The translations under genes were made by a program, and so were the position numbers. The notes below the pieces were generated by a model that was not told the origin of the DNA, searched no databases, and saw nothing but the letters and a program-made list of their open reading frames with translations. 64,000 nucleotides of DNA from positions 20,959 to 84,958 of the forward strand of contig CADBAP010000004.1 of assembly GCA_902792685.1 (NCBI GenBank), read 5' to 3'. This DNA is from an uncultured Prevotellaceae bacterium (GTDB taxonomy: Bacteria > Bacteroidota > Bacteroidia > Bacteroidales > Bacteroidaceae). Position 1 is the first letter of the stretch; the number at the start of each line of letters is the position of its first letter. Below are positions 38,885 through 48,400 of this stretch, one piece after another.

Positions 38885-40450
38885 TTAACATCCCATAATC
38901 AGTTTAACAAGATACAGGACAAGCGGCAAGGTGATGAGGAATACACCAATGATATCGAGGATAACGCCGGCTTTGATCATCTTGGTGATGGGAATGTAAC
39001 CAGAAGCATAGACAATCGCATTCGGCGGTGTCGATACTGGCAACATGAATGCCAACGATGTACAGAGTGCCATGATGACGCAGACGGGAACAGGACTGAA
39101 GTCCAGCGAGGCTGCCGTAGCGATGGCGATGGGTCCCATGAGGTTGGCCACAGCCGTGTTGGAGGTAAGCTCCGAGAGGAGTAGTGAGGATACTGCGAAT
39201 ACCACCAGGAATACCACCTCTGACGGACTTCCGCCCATCATACTTGTTAGCGACTCACCAATCCAATCCGACAGGCCTGTAGAGAATACCATTCCACCAA
39301 TAGCCAGTCCACCGCCGAAGAGCAACAGGGTGCCCCACTCGATTCCTTCCACACCTTCTTTCCAATTCAGGGTCATCACACCTTTCTTTGCGTTGACGGG
39401 CATCAGGAACATCAACAAAGCACCAACCATTGCTGCTACAGCTTCCGGACAGTATTTGTTGTAGGTCTTCACCGCTTCCGGACTAATCAGATCGGGTGCA
39501 ATATTCTGAATGGCACTGAGAATGCCTGGAAGTACCCACAGCGTGACAGCTACGATGAAAGCAATCAGCGTATTCTTCTGCGCACGGGTCCACTTACCCA
39601 AACCCTTCACGCGCTCCTGAATAAACTCCTGTGCACCTTCAATATGCTTCACATCAGCTGGGAACATCTTCTGCAGCACGAAATAGGTCACGATGAAGTA
39701 CAGCACCATCGCTGCGAAGCCCCAGATCATCCAGTTGAAGAAGGTAATCTGCGGTGCATCGGGTGCCAACTCACGAATGAAACCTATCATAATAATATTA
39801 GGAGGCGTTCCGATAGGCGTCAGCACACCACCGATGGAACAAGCGTATGCGGTCATCAACATCAGACCGGTCGCATATTTATACTTCTTCAAATCTATCT
39901 CCTTACCATTAGCCGCCAGCATCTCACGTATAGCCTCCAGCAAGCCGATGGCAATGGGGAACATCATCGCAGCAGTTGCCGTATTGCTGATCCAGCCCGA
40001 ACAAAGCATACATGCCAAACCGATAGCCAAAAAGATACGACGTGGCGAGTCACCCACCCATTTCATCGACATGATACCGTAAGCAATGCGCTTGTCCAGA
40101 CCATTTACCATCATGGCTTTTGCAATCAGGAATCCACCCATGAACAAGAAAATCATCGGACTGGCAAAAGCAGAATAGGCATCTTTCGCCGAAACAACAC
40201 CTAAGATGACGCAGAGCGTCGGACCTATCAGCGAGGTAACAGGAATGGGTACTGGCTCACATATCCACCAGAATGCTACTAACGTCACGATTGCCAACAG
40301 CTTGTGTGCAGCCGGATTATCCATCAGTCCTGGAATCGGCGCAAAATATACCAGAATGGCACAAATTGGTCCCATGATGGCACCGAAGATATGGCGTTTA
40401 CGATCAAATGAGGCTTCTCTCGCTGTAATAGATTGTTTGACTTTTCCCAT
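38885..40450 (-). CDS. DASS-family (SLC13) sodium/dicarboxylate symporter
   Basis: 521 residues from MGKVKQSI at 40450; the frame opens 17 codons earlier, inside the promoter gap. About 11-12 membrane helices are visible. The SNT-type signatures of the family appear: SNTATAAMM near residue 155 and SNTAVANLMGP near 430, plus TPIGTPPNIIM and VSTPPNAIVYASG. These proteins import succinate, fumarate or malate (or phosphate/sulfate in other members) with sodium. It is unusual to find it between rpsJ and rplC; it has its own promoter. Confidence 0.9.
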   Translation of the reverse strand: MGKVKQSITAREASFDRKRHIFGAIMGPICAILVYFAPIPGLMDNPAAHKLLAIVTLVAFWWICEPVPIPVTSLIGPTLCVILGVVSAKDAYSAFASPMIFLFMGGFLIAKAMMVNGLDKRIAYGIMSMKWVGDSPRRIFLAIGLACMLCSGWISNTATAAMMFPIAIGLLEAIREMLAANGKEIDLKKYKYATGLMLMTAYACSIGGVLTPIGTPPNIIMIGFIRELAPDAPQITFFNWMIWGFAAMVLYFIVTYFVLQKMFPADVKHIEGAQEFIQERVKGLGKWTRAQKNTLIAFIVAVTLWVLPGILSAIQNIAPDLISPEAVKTYNKYCPEAVAAMVGALLMFLMPVNAKKGVMTLNWKEGVEGIEWGTLLLFGGGLAIGGMVFSTGLSDWIGESLTSMMGGSPSEVVFLVVFAVSSLLLSELTSNTAVANLMGPIAIATAASLDFSPVPVCVIMALCTSLAFMLPVSTPPNAIVYASGYIPITKMIKAGVILDIIGVFLITLPLVLYLVKLIMGC

Positions 40451-40498
40451 AAGATAGTTGATTAATAGGTTTTTATATATAAGGTAATAAATTATTTG

Positions 40499-40530
40499 CA
40501 AAAATAATTCCTTTCTTGCAATCTGCCAAA
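40499..40530 (-). promoter_or_regulatory. Promoter of the DASS symporter
   Basis: Minus-strand TTTG (40527-40530), 20 bp, TATTTTTG (40499-40506), about 48 bp before the start at 40450. Confidence 0.7.
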
Positions 40531-40568
40531 TATTTAAAAGAAAAAATGTTGTTTTTCTTAGAAGAGTT

Positions 40569-40604
40569 ATAGGACAGCCTAGGAATTCCTAGGACCTCCT
40601 ATGA
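40569..40604. repeat. 10-bp-period CTAGGA-N4 array, short form
   Basis: Units begin at 40569 (ATAGGA), 40579 (CTAGGA), 40589 (CTAGGA) and 40599 (CTATGA). It lies just beyond the rpsJ terminator and before the symporter promoter. Confidence 0.7.
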
Positions 40605-40640
40605 ATAAAAAAAAGAGGGCAAGCCTGTTTAGGCTTGCCT
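40605..40640 (-). terminator. Rho-independent terminator of the str operon (after rpsJ)
   Basis: A perfect 9-bp stem (GGCAAGCCT at 40618-40626, AGGCTTGCC at 40631-40639) with a 4-nt loop. In minus-strand RNA it is followed by an eight-base U run. It lies 25 bp after rpsJ. Confidence 0.92.
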
Positions 40641-40664
40641 TCGTCATTATAAGATTTCAAACGA

Positions 40665-40970
40665 TTACACCTTGATTTCAACCTCTACACCACTGGGGAG
40701 TTCGAGCTTCATCAGTGCGTCAACAGTCTTGGCGGTAGAGCTGTAGATGTCAATCAGACGCTTGAAGTCTGAGAGCTGGAACTGCTCACGTGCCTTCTTG
40801 TTAACGAAGGTAGAACGGTTTACTGTAAAGATACGCTTGTGTGTCGGCAGGGGGATAGGACCGCTAACGATAGCACCTGTAGCCTTTACTGCCTTCACGA
40901 TTTTCTCTGCTGACTTGTCAACCAATTTGTGGTCGTATGACTTCAGCTTGATACGAATTTTCTGACTCAT
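40665..40970 (-). CDS. rpsJ: 30S ribosomal protein uS10
   Basis: 101 residues; [20 protein letters not shown] and [20 protein letters not shown] are diagnostic. uS10 also takes part in transcription antitermination as NusE. Here it ends the str operon instead of opening the S10 operon. Confidence 0.98.
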   Translation of the reverse strand: MSQKIRIKLKSYDHKLVDKSAEKIVKAVKATGAIVSGPIPLPTHKRIFTVNRSTFVNKKAREQFQLSDFKRLIDIYSSTAKTVDALMKLELPSGVEVEIKV

Positions 40971-40990
40971 AAATCTAATTTTACAATTTA

Positions 40991-41016
40991 ACTATTTTAC
41001 TATTTTACTATTTTAC
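40991..41016 (-). repeat. 8-bp-period AT-rich tandem repeat upstream of rpsJ
   Basis: Three units reading GTAAAATA on the minus strand, ending 21 bp before the rpsJ start. Related 8-bp arrays lie upstream of fusA and rpoC. Confidence 0.7.
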
Positions 41017-41110
41017 GCAGCTAAAGAGTCATTTGCTCAACTGCGTTATTTGAATCACTATCCGACAACTCAACTGCAAAAGTCAAATTGTCAAATAGTG
41101 AAATTGTCAA

Positions 41111-43225
41111 TTATACCAAGTCCACACGTCCCTTGCACTCCTCAAGCACAGCCTTAGCGATGGTGCTTGATACCGGTGCATGGTGATCGTATTCCATTGA
41201 ACTGGTAGCACGACCAGAGGTGATGGTACGCAGAGCGGTTACATAACCGAACATCTCTGCCAGCGGAACCATAGCCTTCACGATGCGGGCACCGCTACGA
41301 GCCTCATCCATACCTTCTACCTGACCGCGACGCTTGTTCAAGTCACCGATGACGTCACCCATGTTCTCCTCCGGAGTTACAACTTCTACCTTCATGATAG
41401 GCTCCATGAGTACAGGTTTAGCCTTCGGACATGCGTTCTTGAAGGCGTTGTGAGCAGCAAGCTCGAATGACAACTGGTCGGAGTCAACGGGGTGGAAAGA
41501 ACCATCGGTCAGGGTAACCTTCAAACCAGTCATCGGGAAGCCGCCGAGCACACCATTCTTCAGAGAGTCCTCGAAGCCCTTCTGTACAGATGGGATGAAC
41601 TCCTTAGGAATGTTACCGCCCTTGACTTCATTGATGAACTGCAGGTCTCCTTCCTTGTAGTCTTCGTCCTTTGGACCAACGGTGCAGATGATGTCTGCGA
41701 ACTTACCACGACCACCAGACTGCTTCTTGTAAACCTCGCGAAGCTCTACAGGCTGCGTGATAGCCTCCTTGTAGTTCACCTGTGGCTTACCCTGGTTACA
41801 TTCAACCTTGAACTCACGCTTCAGACGGTCGATGATGATATCCAAGTGAAGCTCACCCATACCAGAGATAATGGTCTGACCACTCTGCTCGTCGGTACGA
41901 ACGGTGAACGTCGGGTCTTCCTCAGCCAACTTAGCAAGACCGTTGTCGAGCTTGGCAACGTCAGCCTGGCTCTTCGGCTCAACAGCGATAGAGATCACGG
42001 TATCGGGGAAGGTCATAGACTCCAGAACGATTGGTGCATTCTCATCACAGAGGGTGTCACCAGTACGGATATCCTTGAAACCTACGCCTGCACCGATATC
42101 ACCAGCGTCGATAGACTCCATTGGAATCTCCTTGTTGGAGTTCATCTGGAACAGACGGCTGATGCGCTCCTTCTTACCGGAACGTGAGTTATATACGTAT
42201 GAACCAGCCTGTACTTTACCAGAATAAACGCGGAAGAATACCAGACGGCCCATATACGGGTCTGTGGCAATCTTGAATGCCAAAGCTGATGTCGGCTCGC
42301 TCTCTGACGGCTTACGGGTTTCCTCTTCCTCTGTATTAGGATTGGTACCTGGGATTGCCTCTACGTCGAGCGGTGAAGGCAGGAATGCACATACATAGTC
42401 GAGCAGCGGCTGCACACCCTTGTTCTTATAAGAAGAACCAAGCAGCATCGGAGTCAACTCCATAGAGATACATCCCTTACGGATAGCAGAGATGATTTTC
42501 TCCTCAGGAATGTCCTCACCTTCGAGGTACATCTCCATCAGCTCGTCGTCGAAGTTAGCTGCATTCTCCAGCATCTTCTCACGCCATTCGTTAGCCTCGT
42601 CAACGAGGTCGGCGGGAATATCCTCAACGTCATATTCAGCACCCATCGTCTCATCGTGCCACAGGATAGCCTTCATCTTGATCAGGTCAACAACACCCTT
42701 GAAGTTCTCCTCTGCACCGATAGGAATCTGTACGGGACAGGGGTTGGCACCGAGGATGTCCTTCATCTGCTGTACAGTCTCATAGAAGTCTGCACCAGAA
42801 CGGTCCATCTTGTTTACGTAACCGATACGGGGAACGTTGTACTTGTCAGCCTGGCGCCATACTGTCTCAGACTGTGGCTGTACACCGTCGGCAGCAGAAT
42901 AAGTAGCAACGGCTCCGTCGAGCACACGCAGTGAACGCTCCACCTCAGCGGTGAAGTCCACGTGTCCTGGAGTGTCAATCAAGTTGATCTTGAAAGTCTT
43001 GTTATCGTAGTTCCAGTTACAGGTTGTTGCAGCTGAGGTGATAGTGATACCACGCTCCTGCTCCTGGGCCATCCAGTCCATTGTTGCAGCACCATCGTGT
43101 ACCTCACCAATCTTGTGCGTCTTACCTGTATAGAAAAGAATACGCTCTGACGTTGTTGTCTTACCGGCATCAATGTGAGCCATGATACCGATGTTACGGG
43201 TCAAATGTAAATCGCGATTTGCCAT
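41111..43225 (-). CDS. fusA: Elongation factor G
   Basis: 704 residues. The G motifs are AHIDAGKTT (G1), DTPGHVDF (G3) and NKMD (G4); domain IV and V segments ([29 protein letters not shown]) are intact. It drives translocation and, with RRF, ribosome recycling. It lies between rpsG and rpsJ. Confidence 0.98.
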   Translation of the reverse strand: MANRDLHLTRNIGIMAHIDAGKTTTSERILFYTGKTHKIGEVHDGAATMDWMAQEQERGITITSAATTCNWNYDNKTFKINLIDTPGHVDFTAEVERSLRVLDGAVATYSAADGVQPQSETVWRQADKYNVPRIGYVNKMDRSGADFYETVQQMKDILGANPCPVQIPIGAEENFKGVVDLIKMKAILWHDETMGAEYDVEDIPADLVDEANEWREKMLENAANFDDELMEMYLEGEDIPEEKIISAIRKGCISMELTPMLLGSSYKNKGVQPLLDYVCAFLPSPLDVEAIPGTNPNTEEEETRKPSESEPTSALAFKIATDPYMGRLVFFRVYSGKVQAGSYVYNSRSGKKERISRLFQMNSNKEIPMESIDAGDIGAGVGFKDIRTGDTLCDENAPIVLESMTFPDTVISIAVEPKSQADVAKLDNGLAKLAEEDPTFTVRTDEQSGQTIISGMGELHLDIIIDRLKREFKVECNQGKPQVNYKEAITQPVELREVYKKQSGGRGKFADIICTVGPKDEDYKEGDLQFINEVKGGNIPKEFIPSVQKGFEDSLKNGVLGGFPMTGLKVTLTDGSFHPVDSDQLSFELAAHNAFKNACPKAKPVLMEPIMKVEVVTPEENMGDVIGDLNKRRGQVEGMDEARSGARIVKAMVPLAEMFGYVTALRTITSGRATSSMEYDHHAPVSSTIAKAVLEECKGRVDLV

Positions 43226-43245
43226 GGTTTTCCTTTTTTTAATTG

Positions 43246-43272
43246 TTTACCCTTTTACCTTTTTACCTTTTT
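43246..43272 (-). repeat. 8-bp-period A-rich tandem repeat upstream of fusA
   Basis: Minus strand reads GGTAAAAA-like units with the GTA core at exact 8-bp steps (43248, 43256, 43264), in the rpsG-fusA gap. Confidence 0.7.
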
Positions 43273-43273
43273 C

Positions 43274-43750
43274 TTAGAAGCGGAAGTGTGCAAATGCGCG
43301 GTTAGCCTCAGCCATACGGTGCATATCCTCCTTACGTTTGAAGGCACCACCCTGGTTGTTATAAGCATCCATAATCTCTGCAGCGAGTTTCTCAGCCATA
43401 CCCTTACCACCACGCTTACGTGCGAAAGCGATCATATTCTTCATTGATACGCTCTCCTTACGGTCGGGACGAATTTCTGTTGGAACCTGGAAAGTAGCAC
43501 CACCAATACGACGGCTCTTTACTTCCACCTGCGGAGTGATGTTGTCGAGGGCCTGCTTCCAAATCTCAAGAGCAGACTTCTCTTCGTTTTTCATCTTCTC
43601 ACCAACTACGTCGAGAGCAGTGTAGAAAATCTCATAAGAGAGGTTCTTCTTGCCGTCATACATCAGGTGATTTACAAACTTCGACACTTTCTTGTCGTTG
43701 AATTTTGGGTCTGGCAATACCAGACGCTTCTTGGGTTTTGCTTTTCTCAT
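43274..43750 (-). CDS. rpsG: 30S ribosomal protein uS7
   Basis: 158 residues; [20 protein letters not shown] and [20 protein letters not shown] identify it. uS7 nucleates the 30S head. A 220-bp gap with hairpins separates it from rpsL. Confidence 0.98.
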   Translation of the reverse strand: MRKAKPKKRLVLPDPKFNDKKVSKFVNHLMYDGKKNLSYEIFYTALDVVGEKMKNEEKSALEIWKQALDNITPQVEVKSRRIGGATFQVPTEIRPDRKESVSMKNMIAFARKRGGKGMAEKLAAEIMDAYNNQGGAFKRKEDMHRMAEANRAFAHFRF

Positions 43751-43970
43751 TTTATTTTTTTTACTTTTTGTCTGCGGAGGCTGTCGTCTTCTCTGTCTTC
43801 AACATCCGCTCCCGGACGTTTACTCAACCTGTTTCTAACAATTCTCCAGCAAAACGGTTAATTCTTTTTTTCTTCGCAGGCTTCCTGCCATCTCCGGCTG
43901 TGAGCCTGCAGCGATTTTGATGATGCGGAGTGCCCTGAATAAGCATTCGGAGCACCCCGATCACACAAAA
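43751..43970 (-). other. 220-bp structured spacer between rpsL and rpsG
   Basis: No open frame of note. Two potential hairpins: a 7-bp stem, 43876-43882 with 43903-43909, and an imperfect 10-bp stem, 43931-43940 with 43945-43954, directly after rpsL. Neither is followed by a U run. Confidence 0.4.
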
Positions 43971-44351
43971 TTACTTCTTAGCCTTTGGACGCTTAGCACC
44001 GTACTTAGAACGACGCTGGGTACGGTTAGCAACACCTGCGGTATCCAATGTACCACGAACGATGTGATAACGTACACCTGGCAGGTCCTTTACACGACCG
44101 CCACGTACCAGTACGATACTGTGCTCCTGAAGGTTGTGGCCTTCTCCTGGGATATAGGAGTTCACTTCCTTCTGGTTTGTCAAACGAACACGGGCAACCT
44201 TACGCATTGCCGAATTAGGCTTCTTAGGAGTTGTGGTATAGACACGAACGCAAACACCACGACGCTGTGGACATGCGTCCAAAGCGGGTGACTTGCTCTT
44301 GTCTGCCAAGTCCTTTCTGCCTTTTCTTACTAACTGTGAAATAGTAGGCAT
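43971..44351 (-). CDS. rpsL: 30S ribosomal protein uS12
   Basis: 126 residues; [35 protein letters not shown] and [16 protein letters not shown] are standard. The streptomycin-region lysines ([14 protein letters not shown]) are the wild-type form. First gene of the str operon. Confidence 0.98.
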   Translation of the reverse strand: MPTISQLVRKGRKDLADKSKSPALDACPQRRGVCVRVYTTTPKKPNSAMRKVARVRLTNQKEVNSYIPGEGHNLQEHSIVLVRGGRVKDLPGVRYHIVRGTLDTAGVANRTQRRSKYGAKRPKAKK

Positions 44352-44469
44352 AATTTTACTTTTTAAAATTTTATATATTTATTTTATTGATATTCAAATA
44401 GTTACACCCACCAGTGCCACAATACGCTTACCGTACGGGCACAATAGGGCATTTCGGGCTGCAAAGGTA
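44352..44469 (-). promoter_or_regulatory. -7 box and structured leader of the str operon
   Basis: Minus-strand TACCTTTG at 44462-44469 gives an expected leader of about 105 nt. It contains a nested hairpin at 44414-44442: GTGCC/GGCAC enclosing TACG/CGTA. A regulatory role is inferred only. Confidence 0.5.
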
Positions 44470-44625
44470 CAAATAATTCCCAAAAACACCTAATTAAATA
44501 GGGCACAAAAAACAATGAAAATGTATTTTTAACAAAAAATAACTATCCGAGACATATATTATGACTCGGACAATTCACATTTTCTTCCCTGCGGTCAGTG
44601 ACCGTTGGTTCTCAATTATCAATTT

Positions 44626-44943
44626 TCACGCATCCCCCTGCGGGCCAAACGGCATTGCAGTACGTGGCGGCTGGTTCTTCAGCTCTATCTTACCATACTC
44701 CTTCTCGTAGCGCATGATATTCTCCTGCAAAGCAGCCAACAGACGCTTCGTATGTTCCGGTGCCACCAGTACACGTGCTGCCACACTTGCCTTCGGAATG
44801 CCGGGCAGCAAGGTGGCAAAGTCAATTACAAACTCCGAGCTGGAGTGCGAGATAATCGCAAAGTTCGAATACACACCCTTTGCCACATCCTGTGGCAGGT
44901 CTATCTGCAGTTGTCCCTGCTTGTTCTTTTCGTTCTCGTTCAT
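44626..44943 (-). CDS. DUF3467-family protein
   Basis: 105 residues from MNENEKNKQGQL; the 14 extra upstream codons of the open frame are AT-rich and rejected. The pattern QIDLPQDVAKGVYSNFAIIS, FATLLPGIPKASVAARVLVA and PEHTKRLLAALQENIMRYE fits DUF3467, small cytoplasmic proteins of unknown function that are common in Bacteroidetes. It lies between the str operon promoter and rpoC, about 480 bp after the rpoC stop region. Confidence 0.8.
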   Translation of the reverse strand: MNENEKNKQGQLQIDLPQDVAKGVYSNFAIISHSSSEFVIDFATLLPGIPKASVAARVLVAPEHTKRLLAALQENIMRYEKEYGKIELKNQPPRTAMPFGPQGDA

Positions 44944-44997
44944 ATTCTTATACCTTATTATATATATAGTTAACGTTGTTAGCATTCATTTTCTTTG

Positions 44998-45005
44998 CAA
45001 AATTA
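44998..45005 (-). promoter_or_regulatory. Putative -7 box of the DUF3467 gene
   Basis: Minus-strand TAATTTTG, matching TAnnTTTG, 54 bp before the start at 44943. No clear -33 box. Confidence 0.45.
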
Positions 45006-45091
45006 CGAATTCTTTTCAGATTCGTGGACTAAAATAGACAAAAAAATGAAAATAATTCGCATTTCGCATTGTCTTTGGTGGTGGAATATTT

Positions 45092-45185
45092 GGTGTAGTG
45101 TTTGGTGTAGTCTTCGAGTACACTACACCATAGCAGAATGTCCTATATAAAGGCGATTCCGGGGATTATGGTGTAGTGGTGTAGT
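45092..45185. repeat. Interspersed GGTGTAGT repeats with one inverted copy
   Basis: Direct copies at 45092-45099, 45104-45111, 45170-45177 and 45178-45185; an inverted copy at 45122-45129 pairs with the second to form an 8-bp stem with a 10-nt loop. It occupies the DUF3467-rpoC gap. Confidence 0.65.
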
Positions 45186-45208
45186 GTTTTTCGAGAAAAA
45201 GCGAAAAC

Positions 45209-45296
45209 AAAAGCATAGGTTTTGCAATGCAAAAGGCCACCTTTTACCAAGCAAAAGCATAGCTTTTGGCAAGCAAGAGCATAGCTCTTACAAAAT
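45209..45296. repeat. 22-bp-period mini-hairpin array (4 units)
   Basis: Units start at 45209, 45231, 45253 and 45275. Each opens with a short inverted repeat such as AAAAGC-ATA-GCTTTT or AAAAGG-CCA-CCTTTT, then a 7-bp linker ending in GC. The fourth unit reads AAGAGC-ATA-GCTCTT, a paired change that keeps the stem. The remainder of the 44944-45425 gap holds the GGTGTAGT repeats and the rpoC terminator. Confidence 0.8.
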
Positions 45297-45360
45297 CTTA
45301 TGTAAACATCCCCAAAAGGGATTTTCTAAAAGTATGAAACCTAACCAAAACGATAACGTT

Positions 45361-45404
45361 AGAATAAAATAAGCGGGGGAATGCCGATTGGCACTCCCCC
45401 GCTT
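45361..45404 (-). terminator. Terminator after rpoC
   Basis: A long GC-rich stem (AGCGGGGGAnTGCC with GGCAnTCCCCCGCT, loop of 4) lies about 20 bp after the rpoC stop and is followed by UUAUUUUAUU in minus-strand RNA. Confidence 0.85.
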
Positions 45405-45425
45405 TGCTTATAGAATCTGAATGAT

Positions 45426-48400
45426 TTAGTCTAATACCTCAGCGTTTTCCTCCGCGAAATCAAGAACGTTCTTCTTGTTCGCCTGCATACGCTCGTATTC
45501 TTCCTTAGAACCGACAACGAGCTTGTCCCACTGACGGAGGCCTGTACCAGCTGGGATGAGGTGACCGCAAATTACGTTCTCCTTCATACCCTCAAGGTAA
45601 TCGACCTTACCGCGGATAGCTGCCTCGTTGAGCACCTTCGTCGTCTCCTGGAAGGAAGCGGCTGACATGAAGCTCTTCGTCTGCAATGCGGCACGGGTGA
45701 TACCCTGCAGAATCTGCGTAGAAGTAGCAGGAACGGTGTCACGAACCTGAATGAGCTTCAGGTCACGGCGCTTCAGACTGGAGTTCTCGTCACGCAGCTT
45801 GCGGGCAGAGATAATCATACCCTCGCGGACATTCTCGCTGTCACCTGGGTTGATGACATACTTCTTACCCCAGATGCGGTCGTTTTCGGCAGCGAAGTCA
45901 AGCTTGTCGACAATCTCCTGCTCCAGGAACGTGGTATCACCCGGATCGTTGATAGATACCTTACGCATCATCTGACGAACGATAATCTCGAAGTGCTTGT
46001 CGTTGATCTTCACACCCTGCAGACGATAAACGTCCTGTACCTCGTTGACGATGTACTCCTGAACAGCCGTCGGACCCTTGATCGCAAGGATGTCGGCAGG
46101 AGTGATAACACCATCAGACAGCGGTGTGCCTGCACGAACAGCATCGTGCTCCTGTACCAGAATCTGCTTTGACAGAGATACCAGATACTTGCGCTGCTCA
46201 CCAGTCTTGGAGGTGACGATAATCTCACGGTTACCACGTTTTACACGACCCATTGTAACCTCACCATCGATTTCAGATACGACAGCAGGATTACTTGGGT
46301 TACGAGCCTCAAACAGCTCGGTAACACGCGGCAGACCACCGGTGATGTCACCAGCACCACCCATAGCACGCGGAATCTTCACAAGGGTTGTACCTGTAGT
46401 GATGGTCTGACCATCTTCTACAACAACGTGTCCGTTTACAGGGAAGATATAGGTACCGATAACCTGACCATTCTTATCAATGATATCACAGGTAGGAACC
46501 AACGTGTGGTCACGAGAATCAGTGATAATCTTTTCCGTCAAACCGGTTGTCTCATCGGTCTCAGCCTTATAGGTAGAACCTTCGATGACATCACGGAACT
46601 TCAATACACCGGCAAACTCGCTGACAATTACAGCATTGAACGGGTCCCACTTGGCAATAAGGTCACCCTTCTTCACAACGTCACCGTTCTTGAAGTAGAG
46701 CGAGCTACCATAAGGAACGTTCATCGTAGAGAGTACGATATTGGTGTTCGGATCGATGAAGCGAACTTCGGCCAGACGGCTGACAACCATTTCGCAATTG
46801 AGTTCTGAATCATCGGGCTGACGCTCAACGAACGGAACCGTACGCAACTCGTCGAACTCAATCTTAGAAGTGTTCTTAGCAACAATGCTGGCATTAGCGG
46901 CTGCATTACCAGCCACACCACCGGCGTGGAACGTACGCAGTGTCAACTGAGTACCTGGCTCACCAATAGCCTGTGCAGCGATGACGCCGACAGCCTCACC
47001 GAGCTGTACCATACGTGCGGTAGCGAGGTTACGACCATAACACTTCATACATACACCATGCTTGCTCTCACAGGTGAGTACGGAACGAATCTCCACACTC
47101 TCAATTGGAGAGTCTTCAATCTGCTGTGCTTTGTCTTCGGTAATCTCCTCACCTGCAGCACAAATCAGGTCACCTGTGGTCGGATGGATGATATCATGTA
47201 CGGATACACGACCGAGGATGCGCTCATACAAGGTAGAAATGGTTTCGTCGCCATTCTTCAAAGCGGTGCATACCAGACCACGCAGCGTACCACAGTCTTC
47301 TTCCGTGATAATCACATCGTGGCTGACATCAACCAGACGACGAGTCAGATAACCGGCATCGGCAGTCTTCATGGCGGTATCGGCAAGACCCTTACGAGCA
47401 CCGTGAGAAGAAATAAAGTACTCCAGCACGGACATACCCTCCTTGAAGTTGGAGAGAATCGGGTTCTCAATAATCTGTGCACCTTCAGCACCAGCCTTCT
47501 GAGGCTTTGCCATCAGACCACGCATACCAGAGAGCTGTTTGATCTGGTCCTTAGAACCACGAGCACCAGAGTCGAGCATCATGAATACTGCATTGAATCC
47601 CTGGTCAGCCTCAGTCATCTCCTTCATCAAGACATTACCCAAGTCGTTGTTGACGTGTGTCCACGCATCGATAACCTGATTGTAACGCTCCTTGTCGGTG
47701 ATGAAACCCATGTTGTAGGTTTCAGTAATCTGACGTACTTCCTCCTGACCCTTACTGACAATCTTCTCCTTCTCAGGCGGAATGATGATGTCGTCAAGGT
47801 TGAAGGACAGACCAGCGAGGTAGGCCATACGATAACCGAGGTTCTTGATACCATCAAGGAACTCGCAGGCACGAGCCATACCGACAGCTTTGATAACATC
47901 GGCAATAATACCACGCAGCGTTTTCTTGGAAATAATATCGTTGAAGAAACCAATCTCATCGGGAACAATGCCATTCACAATGACACGACCGACAGAGGTC
48001 TCTACCATACGTTTCTCGAAATGACCGTCAACGAGGTCATTGACCAGCACCTTTACAGGAGCGTGGAGATCACACTTGCCCTCGTTGTGGGCAATGATAG
48101 CTTCTTCTGGTCCGTAGAAAATCAGGCCTTCACCCTTTGCTCCCGGACGAATCTTGGTGATATAGTACAAGCCGAGCACCATATCCTGAGAAGGAACGGT
48201 GATAGGCGCACCATTGGCGGGGTTCAGGATGTTGTGGCTCTGAAGCATCAACATCTGTGCCTCCAAAACAGCCTCGTTGCTCAACGGAAGGTGCACAGCC
48301 ATCTGGTCACCGTCGAAGTCGGCGTTAAATGCCGTACATGCCAACGGGTGCAACTGAATAGCCTTACCCTCGATGATACGTGGCTGGAATGCCTGGATAC

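Noticed and set aside
45209-45296. CRISPR array
   Set aside because: Units are only 22 bp with no unique spacers, no long identical repeats and no cas genes nearby.
45184-45372. A 62-codon plus-strand frame in the rpoC gap
   Set aside because: It is made almost entirely of the hairpin array; the residues simply translate the repeat.
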